Counted from the first letter of the stretch, positions 16,863 to 25,631 are shown. The stretch: 64,000 nucleotides of DNA from Opitutaceae bacterium (GCA_030648295.1 JAUSID010000095.1:1-64000), one strand, 5' to 3'. The notes: generated from the letters alone by a model not told the origin. Program-made: numbers and translations.

Positions 16863-17402
16863 CTACACCTCTGGCGCCGCGCCCCGCTTCAACCGAAAAA
16901 AAGCTTGGAGCAGCTCGCGGCACTCGGACTCGAGCACCCCACCGGCGGTGAGCTCCACGTGGTGGTTCACTCGGGGCAAGTCGTTGAGGTTCGTCGCTCC
17001 GCCCAGGCAGCCCATCTTTGGGTCGGGCACGGCGTAACACACGCGTTTCACCCGCGACATCAACATGGCGCCGGAACACATCGGGCATGGCTCCTTCGTC
17101 ACGTAAATCGTGGCGCCCTCGAGCCGCCAGTCGCCAATCGCCGACGCCGCCTGCGTAATGGCCAGCATCTCGGCATGGGCGGTGGGGTCGTTGACGTTTT
17201 CGACCGTGTTGTGCGCCGACGCCACCACTTCGCCCCCAATCTCGATGACCGCGCCAATGGGAACCTCGTCCTGACGCCAGGCGTCGATTGCCTGGTTGAA
17301 CGCCAGGCTCATGAAAAACACATCATCCCGCACGAGCTGCGAGGGAAACCGCTTGTCGAACGGACAAGGCGGCAAGTGAGCGGATGAGTCCGGCATGTTC
17401 AT
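16863..17402 (-). CDS. tadA: tRNA-specific adenosine deaminase TadA
   Basis: About 179 residues from ATG 17402. The cytidine/deoxycytidylate-deaminase fold is marked by TAHAEML (zinc ligand His and catalytic Glu) and PCPMCSGAM (two zinc-binding cysteines). The MSRVKRVCYAVPDPKMGCLG segment is typical of TadA, which converts A34 of tRNA-Arg(ACG) to inosine. In-frame ATGs at 17474 and 17396 are alternatives; 17474 would leave only 35 bp to the divergent infA and no room for its promoter. The N-terminal 25-30 residues before DKRFPSQL are longer than usual. Confidence 0.93.
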   Translation of the reverse strand: MNMPDSSAHLPPCPFDKRFPSQLVRDDVFFMSLAFNQAIDAWRQDEVPIGAVIEIGGEVVASAHNTVENVNDPTAHAEMLAITQAASAIGDWRLEGATIYVTKEPCPMCSGAMLMSRVKRVCYAVPDPKMGCLGGATNLNDLPRVNHHVELTAGGVLESECRELLQAFFRLKRGAAPEV

Positions 17403-17420
17403 GGACACGGGAGTGAATCC

Positions 17421-17450
17421 TTGACTAAGGCTGCCCAATTCTGCCTTACA
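17421..17450 (+). promoter_or_regulatory. Candidate infA promoter
   Basis: TTGACT (17421-17426) is followed after 18 bp by CTTACA (17445-17450), preceded by TG. The -10 match is weak, but the position, about 60 bp before the infA ATG, is right. Confidence 0.3.
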
Positions 17451-17509
17451 AGGTGGTTTTGACGAAGCACTCATGACCTACCGCCGCGCGCACGAAATCC
17501 GCGTTTCTC

Positions 17510-17773
17510 ATGTCGACTGACAACAACGCGATTGAGGTGGAGGGGAAGGTCGTTGCGGTGCTGCCGGGGACAATGTTCAAGGTGCAACTGGCGAATGGAC
17601 ACGTCGTGCTCGCACACATCTCCGGCAAGTTGCGGAAGAACTTCATCAAGATTGCCGCGGGCGACACGGTGAAGATGGAGATGAGTCCCTACGATTTGGA
17701 GAAGGCGCGGATTACCTTCCGCATGAAGGAAAGTTCGTCGACCTACAAGCCGCCGCCCCGCCGGCGCTATTGA
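17510..17773 (+). CDS. infA: Translation initiation factor IF-1
   Basis: 87 residues, slightly longer than the usual 72. The OB-fold reads [40 protein letters not shown] and [21 protein letters not shown], which is the IF-1 pattern. It binds the 30S A site with IF-2 and IF-3 during initiation. The extra C-terminal residues ([16 protein letters not shown]) are basic. It is divergent from tadA and no ribosomal protein genes follow, so it is detached from the usual rpmJ/rpsM neighbourhood. Confidence 0.95.
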   Translation: MSTDNNAIEVEGKVVAVLPGTMFKVQLANGHVVLAHISGKLRKNFIKIAAGDTVKMEMSPYDLEKARITFRMKESSSTYKPPPRRRY

Positions 17774-17803
17774 GCGACCAGGCATCCTGGCTTGGGCGCG
17801 CGA

Positions 17804-18676
17804 TCACGTGTCGCTGTCGGCCGGGCACATTACGCGGAGGCTCGCGGGCCGTACGACAAACTCGAGCCGCGTTCCGCCCTCGTGCGTTTCCCCATCGGTG
17901 TGGAGCAGGCCCGGCGCCGCTCGTTCCACCACAAAACGATCGCCGCGGCGAAGCGTTGCGTTGGATGAGCCCGCGAGCGTGCCGGCGAAGAGGCGGCCCA
18001 CCAGCGGCACCGCGTTCCAGAGCGTGACGGGCGCGAGTACACACAGGTCGAGCAACCCGTCGTCGATTTGGGCGCCCGGGGCCACGCGCACGCCGTTGCC
18101 GTATTGTGCGCAGTTCGCCACGGCGAGCGTGAACGCGCGGAGGGTTTCGGTCCCGCCGGAATGAGTGATGACGAAGTCCTGCGGTTCCCACGTCCGTAGC
18201 GTCTGCGCGATGGTCGTCACGTAGCGCCAGAATCCGCGGTGCGCGAGGCGATTGAACCGGCTCGAGATTTCCGCTTCGAATCCCAGCCCGGCCACGGTGA
18301 AAAACGGATGGCCGTCGGCCCGCCCGGTGTCGATGTGTTGCGGCTGACCGTCGCGCAGGATGCCGAGCGCCCGTGTCACCGAACCGTGAATGCGGAGATG
18401 GCGGCCAAGGCCGTCGCCCGAGCCGCACGGGATCAAACCGAGGGTCGCGGGCGTGTCGATCAACGCCGAGGCGGTTTCGTTCATCGTGCCGTCGCCACCG
18501 ACGGCGACGATGAGCTCGCAACCATCGGCAATCGCCTGCTGCGCGAGTTCACTGGCGTGTCGCGCGCGTTCGGTCAGGACGACACCGGCGCCGTGGGCGG
18601 CGGCATGAGTTCTGACTTCCGCCAGCGCGCGCGCGGCGTGGCCGGAGCGGAGATTGACGATGAACCGGGTTTTCAA
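17804..18676 (-). CDS. Diacylglycerol kinase family lipid kinase
   Basis: About 290 residues if translation starts at the TTG at 18676 (LKTRFIVNLRSG), where homology-like sequence begins. The open frame runs upstream to 18967 but has no credible start and reads as repeat-derived sequence. DAGK catalytic motifs are clear: FIVNLRSG, VAVGGDGTMNETASAL and GLIPCGSGDGLGRHL. The C-terminal domain has GVRVAPGAQIDDGLLDLCVL and a HTDGE motif. Members phosphorylate diacylglycerol or related lipids at the inner membrane. The start is uncertain; the family is not. Confidence 0.85.
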   Translation of the reverse strand: MKTRFIVNLRSGHAARALAEVRTHAAAHGAGVVLTERARHASELAQQAIADGCELIVAVGGDGTMNETASALIDTPATLGLIPCGSGDGLGRHLRIHGSVTRALGILRDGQPQHIDTGRADGHPFFTVAGLGFEAEISSRFNRLAHRGFWRYVTTIAQTLRTWEPQDFVITHSGGTETLRAFTLAVANCAQYGNGVRVAPGAQIDDGLLDLCVLAPVTLWNAVPLVGRLFAGTLAGSSNATLRRGDRFVVERAAPGLLHTDGETHEGGTRLEFVVRPASLRVMCPADSDT

Positions 18677-18849
18677 TGCAGCGGGCCGAGCGATTGCATG
18701 CGCGGTGGCGATTGGCAATCGCGGAGCCCGCGGCTGGTGTGGCCGCCACCGAGCCTGCGGCTGGAAGCCACACCCGATCCGATCGAAACGACGAACTCCG
18801 TTACCTCTGTGCGCTCTGTGTCCCAAGGATTGGCCGCTCAAAATCGTCG

Positions 18850-18867
18850 TTCTGCTGGCCAGCAGAA
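18850..18867. repeat. Third copy of the palindrome TTCTGCTGGCCAGCAGAA
   Basis: Identical to the 18-bp palindrome at 3303-3320 and 3777-3794; identity continues for three more bases (TGC) on one side. Here it is not inside tRNA-like sequence, so the palindrome is a separate unit. Confidence 0.85.
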
Positions 18868-18917
18868 TGCACGAATCGATATTAGCACACCCCGAATGAG
18901 CGGTCGAAGGCGCTGTC

Positions 18918-18979
18918 GTAGCGGAACGCGTGAGCGTTTCGCCGAAACTCGGTCGCGAAAGCCTCACGGCTTCCGCTAC
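18918..18979. repeat. Imperfect inverted repeat GTAGCGGAA...TTCCGCTAC
   Basis: Left arm GTAGCGGAACGCGTGAGCG and right arm CCTCACGGCTTCCGCTAC are near complements (roughly 19 of 24 positions). It has the look of a small dispersed hairpin repeat. No coding sequence overlaps it. Confidence 0.55.
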
Positions 18980-19170
18980 GGTGAGCTGATATCGATCCGG
19001 ATCGTGCAGGATTGCGACGATTTCAAAGTCCAGGATTTAGCCGCGAAAGAACACATGGAGCACAAAGACGAGTTCGATTCTCTGCACTTTTTGCGTTCTC
19101 TTGCGGCTAATCAGATGTCTCAAACACTCCTCGCTCGCGCCGGCGGCGGCGGTCGATTTGTTTCAGCCGC

Positions 19171-20076
19171 ATGCCAGCCGTATTGCATGTGCTCACCGGA
19201 CCGACCGCGGTGGGGAAAACCGAGTGGGCGTTGCGCTGGGCGGAGGCGAACGGCGCCGAAATCGTCTCGTGCGACTCGCTCCTGTTCTATCGCGGCATGG
19301 ACGTGGGCACCGCGAAGCCGACACCGGCCGAGCTGGCGCGCGTGCGTCACCATTTGGTGGATATTCAGGACGTGACGCAGCCAATCGATGTGACGGGATA
19401 TGTCGCGAAGGCGAAGGCGGCCGTGGAAGACATCCGGCAGCGGAACCGGCAGATCCTTGTCGTGGGGGGCAGCGGGTTTTACCTGCGGGCGTACTTCGCC
19501 GCCGTCGCTGACGACGTGGAGGTGTCACCCGCGCTTCGCGCCGAGGTGGCGGGACTGGCCGACGCGGAGGCGCTGGAGCGGCTGGCGGGACTGAACCCCG
19601 CCGGTCTCGGGAGCCTCGATACGGCCAATCCGAGACGCGTGGTGCGGGCGTTGGAGCGCTGTCTGGCTTCCCGGCTTACCGTTGCGGATCTCGCGCGCAA
19701 CTTCGCGGCGTTGCGGCCACCCTTTGCCGAATACACCGTTGTCCTCACGCGGCTCGACCGAACGGCGGAGGACCTCGCCAAACGCATCGAACAACGCGTC
19801 GCCGCGATGCTGCGCGCCGGGCTCGTGGAGGAAGTGCGGGGATTGCGGGCGGCAGGGCTGGAACAAAATCCGAGTGCGGCCAAGGCAATCGGCTACCGGG
19901 AGGTCATTGCCATGCTCGACGGATTGCTGCCGGAATCGCAGCTCGCCGCCGAGATCGCGAAGAACACCCGCGCGCTGGTGAAGAAACAACGCACCTGGTT
20001 CAGGACCCAGTTGCCGCCGCACCGCGTAATCATGGCGGATGTCGTGCGAACCGCGGCGGAATTGTTCAGCTCGTGA
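19171..20076 (+). CDS. miaA: tRNA dimethylallyltransferase MiaA
   Basis: 301 residues. The P-loop GPTAVGKT (10-17) is followed by SCDSLLFYRGMDVGTAKPT, the family's substrate-binding DSxxxYxxMxIGTAKP motif, then HHLVDIQDVTQPIDVTGYV and VVGGSGFYLRAYF. The C-terminus NTRALVKKQRTWFRTQLP is the usual KRQRTWFR tRNA-binding element. MiaA transfers an isopentenyl group to A37 of tRNAs that read U-starting codons. The length is normal. It stands alone on the plus strand; the next gene is convergent. Confidence 0.96.
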   Translation: MPAVLHVLTGPTAVGKTEWALRWAEANGAEIVSCDSLLFYRGMDVGTAKPTPAELARVRHHLVDIQDVTQPIDVTGYVAKAKAAVEDIRQRNRQILVVGGSGFYLRAYFAAVADDVEVSPALRAEVAGLADAEALERLAGLNPAGLGSLDTANPRRVVRALERCLASRLTVADLARNFAALRPPFAEYTVVLTRLDRTAEDLAKRIEQRVAAMLRAGLVEEVRGLRAAGLEQNPSAAKAIGYREVIAMLDGLLPESQLAAEIAKNTRALVKKQRTWFRTQLPPHRVIMADVVRTAAELFSS

Positions 20077-20137
20077 TGTGATGCAGTTCGAATGGCGTTG
20101 CGCGACAAGCGCGCAACCTACGGCGGCCGCGCCGCGC

Positions 20138-20593
20138 TTACTTGGTCCGGCGGTACGTGTCGCCGCCGTACACCATCGTATCGATATTCACGATATCGAT
20201 GAGTCCGCTGGCCGCGGTCGTGAGGCAAAACGTTTTGCCGCGCCGCGCGATTCGATAGGTGTCCTTGATCCGTCCACTGGCCGGATCAGCTCCGATTTCG
20301 ACAAACTCCACCGTTCCATCGGCGGCCACCGCGAGGGTGCGGTCGCCCGGGGCGGGACCGGTGGCGAAAGTGCCGATGACGTCGTGCTGGCGCGCCACGA
20401 GTTCCGCCGGCTCGGTGAGGGGAGTGACGGCCACGCGTTCGCCCACCGGGTCGATCCGTTGGTACGAATACACTGCATACATCGCCAATGCTGCCGCACC
20501 GCCGAATAGAATCAGCGAGAGCGCGCGGCGCTGCGGTTGGCGTGCCGTGGCTGGTGGAACCTCGGGTTCGAGCGATGGAGTGGAATTCGCCAT
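20138..20593 (-). CDS. Membrane-anchored protein of unknown function
   Basis: 151 residues from ATG 20593; a GTG at 20605 directly after the upstream stop is the alternative. After a short polar N-terminus one transmembrane helix (LSLILFGGAAALAMYAVYSY) anchors a periplasmic domain of about 100 residues (TLAVAADGTVEFVEIGADPA and DTYRIARRGKTFCL). I recognise no family. It directly follows the pseudopilin-like gene and is almost certainly cotranscribed with it. Confidence 0.6.
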   Translation of the reverse strand: MANSTPSLEPEVPPATARQPQRRALSLILFGGAAALAMYAVYSYQRIDPVGERVAVTPLTEPAELVARQHDVIGTFATGPAPGDRTLAVAADGTVEFVEIGADPASGRIKDTYRIARRGKTFCLTTAASGLIDIVNIDTMVYGGDTYRRTK

Positions 20594-20605
20594 GGCTGGT
20601 CGCAC

Positions 20606-21154
20606 TCAGTTTTCGACCACGAACACCGGCTGATCGCGGAACCCGAGCCGAAACTTACCCGTTGTCAGATCGCCGTCGTCGATTTTGCGATCGATGGCCT
20701 CGAGTTGATTGCGATCGCGGGTGACCTTCTCCGGTCCGATGTCGCTGATCACGATGGCGGCTTCGTAGCGCACGCCTTGTTGGAGCGTGCGGCGGGTCCA
20801 GCGATATTTTCCGCCAATTGGCGAGGGTTGCTGCCACAACGTCGACGCGAGCCGGACTTCCATCCCGCTGGGAATTGTTCCCGGCGCCGTGTGGCCGGGC
20901 GGCCAGTCGCCGCGTTCATGAGCGTGCGCCTGGAAGGCACCCGCGAATGCCCGCAAGTCGCCGATCACCGCCGCCGACCGCCGCTCGATGATCTGCTGCC
21001 GTAGCAGCGGCGCAGTGACGGCGGCTGCGACGGCAACAATGAAGACGACCACCGCCAACCCGAAGAGTGCGAAACCGGCCTCGTCCATGGCCACTCGTCC
21101 GGGACGTTGGCGGCCCGGATGCAGCGGGTTCGGTCTGGAGCGGCGAAAACGCAT
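20606..21154 (-). CDS. Pseudopilin-like protein of unknown function
   Basis: 182 residues. After a basic leader the segment DEAGFALFGLAVVVFIVAVA starts a long hydrophobic helix that leads into an amphipathic helix (RSAAVIGDLRAFAGAFQAHA), the layout of type IV pilin and type II secretion pseudopilins. The Gly-Phe cleavage pair is present, but position +5 after it is Gly, not the conserved Glu, and the leader is long. The C-terminal part has GVRYEAAIVISDIGPE and FRDQPVFVVEN. Function is unknown; the pilin link is by architecture only. The stop and the next gene's GTG are adjacent. Confidence 0.6.
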   Translation of the reverse strand: MRFRRSRPNPLHPGRQRPGRVAMDEAGFALFGLAVVVFIVAVAAAVTAPLLRQQIIERRSAAVIGDLRAFAGAFQAHAHERGDWPPGHTAPGTIPSGMEVRLASTLWQQPSPIGGKYRWTRRTLQQGVRYEAAIVISDIGPEKVTRDRNQLEAIDRKIDDGDLTTGKFRLGFRDQPVFVVEN

Positions 21155-21173
21155 TACGGAAAGCAGCGGGAGT

Positions 21174-21755
21174 TCACTCGGCGGCCGCGAGAGCGCGTTC
21201 GCGGCTGGCGCGGATATGAATCACGATGTGACTCGCCACGATTATCGGGACGAGAAACGTCGGCAGCAAACTCAGCGGCAGCTGGGTGAACGGCCGCAGC
21301 TGGACGGGATCAGTGAGGTTGATTCGGGTGATCGTCGCAATCACGAGCAGGATGTCGACGAGTCCGACGACGTTCCAAATCGTAATCGCGCGAAGCCGCG
21401 CAATCGCGTCGAGTGGTGCGAACACGACCGGCAGCACCATCGTGGCGACGGCGATGTCACCGATGCCGGCTGGAACCGCGAGTTCGCGCGGCAACTCGCC
21501 TCGTTGATGCAGGACCAGAAAGTACACGCCGACGAACCTGGTGAGGTGCAGCAGGACCAGCGAGCGGAGCGGCAGCGCATCGATCCATGACCGGACGGCT
21601 GCGACGCGAAAATAAACGAGCACGAGCAGTCCGGTCAGCCCGAGCACGATGCCCTGCACGCCAAACGGGTGAATCCGCTGAAGCAGCAGCGATTGTCCGG
21701 CAAAAACCGCCGCCCCAAACCACACCCAGAATACGAGCCGCGCCAGCAATGCCAT
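21174..21755 (-). CDS. Multi-pass membrane protein of unknown function
   Basis: About 193 residues from ATG 21755 with five or six transmembrane helices, e.g. LLARLVFWVWFGAAVFAGQS, GIVLGLTGLLVLVYFRVAAV and IGDIAVATMVLPVVFAPLDA. The open frame extends to 21827 through a purine-rich word repeat, so the ATG is preferred. I do not recognise a family. It lies 19 bp upstream of the pseudopilin-like gene on the same strand, suggesting one transcript of three small envelope proteins. Confidence 0.65.
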   Translation of the reverse strand: MALLARLVFWVWFGAAVFAGQSLLLQRIHPFGVQGIVLGLTGLLVLVYFRVAAVRSWIDALPLRSLVLLHLTRFVGVYFLVLHQRGELPRELAVPAGIGDIAVATMVLPVVFAPLDAIARLRAITIWNVVGLVDILLVIATITRINLTDPVQLRPFTQLPLSLLPTFLVPIIVASHIVIHIRASRERALAAAE

Positions 21756-21951
21756 ACGGGCCGACGCAAGCACGAGCTGAGGCGAGGAGCAAGGAGCAGG
21801 AGGCAGAAGCCAGAGGCCAGAGGACAAGGCCAGACGTCAGATGTCAGAAGCCAGAGGACACAACAGAACAAACGATCCGATCCTCAGGGAGGCGGCGCAA
21901 AAACTTCCGCCTCGTTACCTCGGCTGCTACGGAACCGAACCCGGCCGGAAC
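21756..21951. repeat. Word-rich region upstream of the membrane protein gene
   Basis: Degenerate tandem words of the type GAGGCCAGAGGACAAG and GTCAGATGTCAGAAGCC run from about 21778 to 21865. A 24-bp unit at 21909-21932 (contains ACCTCGGCTGCTACGG) recurs inverted at 56052-56075 with one mismatch. Confidence 0.5.
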
Positions 21952-23523
21952 TCAGTAGGGCAGCTGGACGCGGAAGCGCTCGATCGACGTGCCCTCGAGG
22001 CGGCGCAACTCGGAGACGGCGCGCCGCAGCGCGAGCTTCGCGTTCAATTCCTGGAGCCGCGTGTTCTCCAGATCCTCCTGGAATTGCAGCACCACGCGGC
22101 TGGTCGAGAGCCCCGCATCGTAACGCGCCTTCTGCTGCTCGAACTGCCGCGCGGCCAGCTCGGTCGCGCGGCTCTGGACCTGCACGGCGGCGACCTGCGT
22201 TTCGATCGCGCGAACCTGGCCGCGCACAAGGACGATCAGTTGCTGTTCCAGCCGGTCGAGTTCGATCTTCTGCGAACCGAGATCGTTGTTCGCCCGACGA
22301 AATGCGGAGCGGTCGGCCCGTTTGCCCCACGGCATCGAGTAATTCAGGCTGACGTTCCAGTTGTTGCCGTGGTCATTCGGCAGGTTGGCGATCGTCTGCT
22401 GGTAATTCGCGCTCGTCGCGCGCGCCGTGTAGCCGAGCGACGCGTCGAGATTCAGCGTTGGCCGCAGGTTGCGCCGGGCGACCGCGAGCGTGATCTCCAG
22501 GCTGCGAATCGTTTCCTGCGCGGACAGTGTGTCCGGGAAGTTCTCGCGGGCGAGCTTGTACGACTGGGCAAAATTTGGCGTGCCTTCGCGGTAATCGTCG
22601 AAAGCGACGGGACCCAGGCGGGCATCGAACGTCGGCACGTTGATCAGGTTGAGCAACGCATCCTCCGCGTCATGCACCACCTGCTCCTGCTGGATGACGG
22701 CGCGGCGGGCATTGGCGAGGCCGACCTCGGAGGTGAGCACATCGAGGTCGGTGGCAACGCCGCTGGTGCGGCGGGCGGTGTTCTCATCGACCAGCAGCTG
22801 GCTGCGCTCCTGCGTCATCTGGCGGATGCGAAGCGTCTCGCGTGCGGCCACGACGTTGAAGTAGGCGTTCTCGACGTTCTCGATCAGCTGCAGGACGTTG
22901 TTCTTGTAATTATGCTGGCTGATGGTGAGCGCGATTTTAGCGCGCTCGCGAACCGCGGTGGCGTTGAGCCGGCCGGAATTGCGGAGCAGCGGCTGGTTCA
23001 AGTTGGCCGAAATGCCGTTGCCGTAGGCCGGGTTCAGCAGCGCATTGGTCGAGTTCGTGGCCTGCCGGGTGAGATTGGCCGAGACGCTTACGGTGCCGTT
23101 CGTCTGCTCCAGCCGCTGGTTGGCGCCGACGCGCATGGTGGTATTGTCGCTCCGCGGGCCCTGCTGCGCCGTGCCTTCCAGCCGGCTCGTGGTCGAGGCC
23201 GCCTGGTTGACGGAACGAATGGCCGTGGCCGTGAGCGTCGGGTCGAAATCCGCATCCGCCGAGATGACCGTTTCCTTGGCGTTCTCGAGCGTCAGCGTCT
23301 GGCGCTGGAGCCCAAAATTCTTCTGCAACGCCCACCCCACCGCCTCGTCGAGGGTGAGCGGCTTGTCCGGCGCGATGATGGGCTGCTGTGCTTGCGGCTG
23401 CGCCGGCGGTGGCACGACCGGCTGCGCTTGCGGCTGCTGGGCGAAGGCGGCGCGACTCAGGGCGAGAAGAGCGAACAGGGCAACACGGGGCAGTAACGTA
23501 GCGCGGACAGATGGACGTGACAT
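21952..23523 (-). CDS. TolC-family outer-membrane efflux protein
   Basis: About 523 residues from ATG 23523, giving a signal peptide (ATLLPRVALFALLALSRAAFA). A Gln/Pro-rich linker precedes two repeats of the long coiled-coil OEP domain (LTLDEAVGWALQKNFGLQRQ starts the first). The family forms trimeric channels through the outer membrane for export of drugs, toxins or proteins. No RND or MacAB partner gene is adjacent, so the exported substrate is unknown. An ATG at 23571 would place 16 extra residues before the signal. Confidence 0.9.
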   Translation of the reverse strand: MSRPSVRATLLPRVALFALLALSRAAFAQQPQAQPVVPPPAQPQAQQPIIAPDKPLTLDEAVGWALQKNFGLQRQTLTLENAKETVISADADFDPTLTATAIRSVNQAASTTSRLEGTAQQGPRSDNTTMRVGANQRLEQTNGTVSVSANLTRQATNSTNALLNPAYGNGISANLNQPLLRNSGRLNATAVRERAKIALTISQHNYKNNVLQLIENVENAYFNVVAARETLRIRQMTQERSQLLVDENTARRTSGVATDLDVLTSEVGLANARRAVIQQEQVVHDAEDALLNLINVPTFDARLGPVAFDDYREGTPNFAQSYKLARENFPDTLSAQETIRSLEITLAVARRNLRPTLNLDASLGYTARATSANYQQTIANLPNDHGNNWNVSLNYSMPWGKRADRSAFRRANNDLGSQKIELDRLEQQLIVLVRGQVRAIETQVAAVQVQSRATELAARQFEQQKARYDAGLSTSRVVLQFQEDLENTRLQELNAKLALRRAVSELRRLEGTSIERFRVQLPY

Positions 23524-23587
23524 GACAAGAAAGTTGAAGCTCGAGCCGGCGTAAAGTGCTGGGAAGAACACAGGTCGGGAGTGAAAG

Positions 23588-23836
23588 TTACTGCCTTTCG
23601 TATTCGCCCCCGGATGTGCGCTTCAGCACGGTGAAGCCGGCTTGTCTGGCGCGCGAGACGGCGAGCGGCGCGGAAAGTTTCGGGGAATTTACCGGCTGGG
23701 CTCCGACGCGATGTACGGCCTGTCCGCAAGTGGGACACGCAGTTAGATCGGGTGTGCCGCCGCCCTGCCGATGCTCGAAACCCGCTCCGCACAAGCGGCA
23801 AGGAGGGGCGAGTGGAGCATAGAATCGGAGCGGCAT
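23588..23836 (-). CDS. FmdB-like zinc-ribbon protein
   Basis: 82 residues. Two cysteine pairs, CRLCGAGFE and ACPTCGQAVHRV, make a single zinc ribbon of the FmdB (CxxC-CxxC-SSSS) type. A polar C-terminal tail (AGFTVLKRTSGGEYERQ) follows. Such small proteins are often called putative regulators but have no established role. The ATG at 23836 (MPLRFYAPL) is preferred over 23845. It lies between the PpiD-like and TolC-like genes on the same strand. Confidence 0.7.
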   Translation of the reverse strand: MPLRFYAPLAPPCRLCGAGFEHRQGGGTPDLTACPTCGQAVHRVGAQPVNSPKLSAPLAVSRARQAGFTVLKRTSGGEYERQ

Positions 23837-23933
23837 TGGGGGCATTAATGCACACCGGTGTGCCGAAAGGGAAGCACGCGTTGCAGTCGAAGGTGAACGC
23901 TGGGATCTACACCGGAGGCGTCCGCGCCGACGG

Positions 23934-25631
23934 CTATTCGGATTTCCCCTCGGAGCGTTTCAGCTCCTTCTCGACGAGTTCGGCGATGTAGGCCTGTGTC
24001 CCCATGCGCGAATTGTACGTCGCGATCTGGCTCCGCGTCTCGGCATATCGCGGGTTCGATTCGCTGGTATCCGGCACCTTCTTTTCGGCCGCGAAGACGA
24101 AGATGCCCTTGTCCGCCGTGATGACCATGTCGGAGACCTGGCCCTTTTCGAGCCGGTCGAGGGACCCGAGAACCGAATAATCGAGTTCCGGCGGACGATC
24201 GCGGTGGCTGAATGCCGGAAGGCTCTTCGTTTCCAGCTTGAGACCCGTGCTGCTGGCGACCGTCTCGGCGGCTTTCTCGAACGTGTCGCCGGCCTTCAGC
24301 CGCGCCTCGACCTGGCCTTTCATCGTTTTGCCAAGCTCGACGAAGCGTTTGCGCTTCTCACCCTCGGTAAAATCCGCCGCGACCTTTTCACGAACCTGGC
24401 TGAACAGCGGTTTCTGCGCCGGCAGCGTTTCCTTCCAGAACAACACTGCCACTCCATTCGCGGTCGTCACCGCCTCGGAGACGAAACGATCCTTGTTCAA
24501 CCGGAACGCCTCGTCCGCGGTTTGGCGGGAACCGCCAAGCTCCGTCGGACCGGTCTCACGGGTGAAGGGTGCGAGCGGACGGGCGGTGAGTTTGCGTCCG
24601 GAAAGGAATGTCTGGAGTGCCGCTTCGTTTTTCACTTTGCCTTCGAACGCCGCCAGCGCGACGTCGCTCGCCGTTTTCGCCGCCAGCCGCTGGGCACGCT
24701 CGCGTTTGAGCTCGGCCTCGACCGTCGGGCGGACGGCGGCGAAATCGGCCGCGGGATCGGAAGGCTTCGTCACGTCGGGTGCCGGTTTGCCGGCCTCCGC
24801 GGCGGGCTTGGCCTCGGCTGGCTTCGGGAAACGCGCCGGATTGGCGTCATAGAAGGCGCGCACCTCGGCCTCGGTCACATTGACGTTGACCATGAAGTTG
24901 CTGGACGGGAACTCCACGTAGCTCGCGACGACGCGCGGCGGAATCTCGTAGCGGAAGGAATTCTCCTCGAAAAATTTCGTGAGCTCCGCGTCCGTCGGCT
25001 TCAGGTCCGGCTTGTAGGCGGCATAATCGGCCGTCGCGGTGGCGAGCGTCCACGTCGTGTCTGCGCGCACCAGTTGCGCCTTGACGTCCGCGGGTGAGAC
25101 ATAGCCGGGACCGGCGAGCAGCTTGTTCACCTTGGCGACACGGACGTCGTCACCGAGCACGCGCACGATGTCGGCCTCGGACATGCCGCGCGGGTTCGTC
25201 TTCAGGTTGTCACGGAAAGTAGAATACGCCTTGGGGTCGAACTGGCCGTCCTGGCCGGTGAAAATGCGCAGGTTTTTGATCGCCTGCGTGACTTCATCCG
25301 GGGTCGCGGCCGGGATATGCCACTTTTCAGCCAGGTGGAGCGAGGCCGCGCGTTGGAACGCGTAGTTCTGGACCTGCTCCGGCTCGAGACCGGAGAACGC
25401 GCCGAATTGCAGCCCAACGCTCAGTTGCGCGTCACCCATCAGCCGCTGCTGGTCGCCAGCGAGCCCCAGGTTGTAACCGAAAAACTCACGCTCGACGTTG
25501 CGGTGGTCGGCGCCGCTCACACCCGACGACGGGTTGAAGACCCAGATCAATGGAATCACCATCATCAACAGCAGGATCGCGAAGATCGTTTTGAAGTGGT
25601 GCTGAAAATAGCGCTGAATCCAGGAAATCAT
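23934..25631 (-). CDS. PpiD/SurA-like membrane-anchored peptidyl-prolyl isomerase
   Basis: 565 residues. An N-terminal membrane anchor (HFKTIFAILLLMMVIPLIWV) is followed by a SurA_N/PpiD-type helical chaperone region (FFGYNLGLAGDQQRLMGDAQ and similar) and a C-terminal region with PPIase-like segments (DKGIFVFAAEKKVPDT). Such proteins assist folding of exported outer-membrane proteins at the periplasmic side of the inner membrane. The parvulin domain is divergent, so isomerase activity is not assured. It is about 90 bp upstream of the zinc-ribbon gene. Confidence 0.8.
   Translation of the reverse strand: MISWIQRYFQHHFKTIFAILLLMMVIPLIWVFNPSSGVSGADHRNVEREFFGYNLGLAGDQQRLMGDAQLSVGLQFGAFSGLEPEQVQNYAFQRAASLHLAEKWHIPAATPDEVTQAIKNLRIFTGQDGQFDPKAYSTFRDNLKTNPRGMSEADIVRVLGDDVRVAKVNKLLAGPGYVSPADVKAQLVRADTTWTLATATADYAAYKPDLKPTDAELTKFFEENSFRYEIPPRVVASYVEFPSSNFMVNVNVTEAEVRAFYDANPARFPKPAEAKPAAEAGKPAPDVTKPSDPAADFAAVRPTVEAELKRERAQRLAAKTASDVALAAFEGKVKNEAALQTFLSGRKLTARPLAPFTRETGPTELGGSRQTADEAFRLNKDRFVSEAVTTANGVAVLFWKETLPAQKPLFSQVREKVAADFTEGEKRKRFVELGKTMKGQVEARLKAGDTFEKAAETVASSTGLKLETKSLPAFSHRDRPPELDYSVLGSLDRLEKGQVSDMVITADKGIFVFAAEKKVPDTSESNPRYAETRSQIATYNSRMGTQAYIAELVEKELKRSEGKSE

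Larger units (their letters stand above)
18677..19170. other. Repeat-rich intergenic region before miaA
   Basis: 494 bp without a supported gene. It holds a GGTGTGGC...GCCACACC hairpin (about 18735-18775), the third copy of the tRNA-associated palindrome (18850-18867), and a 62-bp inverted repeat (18918-18979). The miaA promoter should be near 19080-19160, but I see no clear consensus. Confidence 0.45.

Noticed and set aside
17804-18967. Full 387-residue lipid kinase reading frame
   Set aside because: The first 97 residues are encoded by repeat DNA including the palindrome at 18850; family similarity begins near 18676.
21841-23496. 551-residue open frame opposite the TolC-like gene
   Set aside because: Antisense shadow; the minus-strand TolC family gene has signal peptide and repeats.
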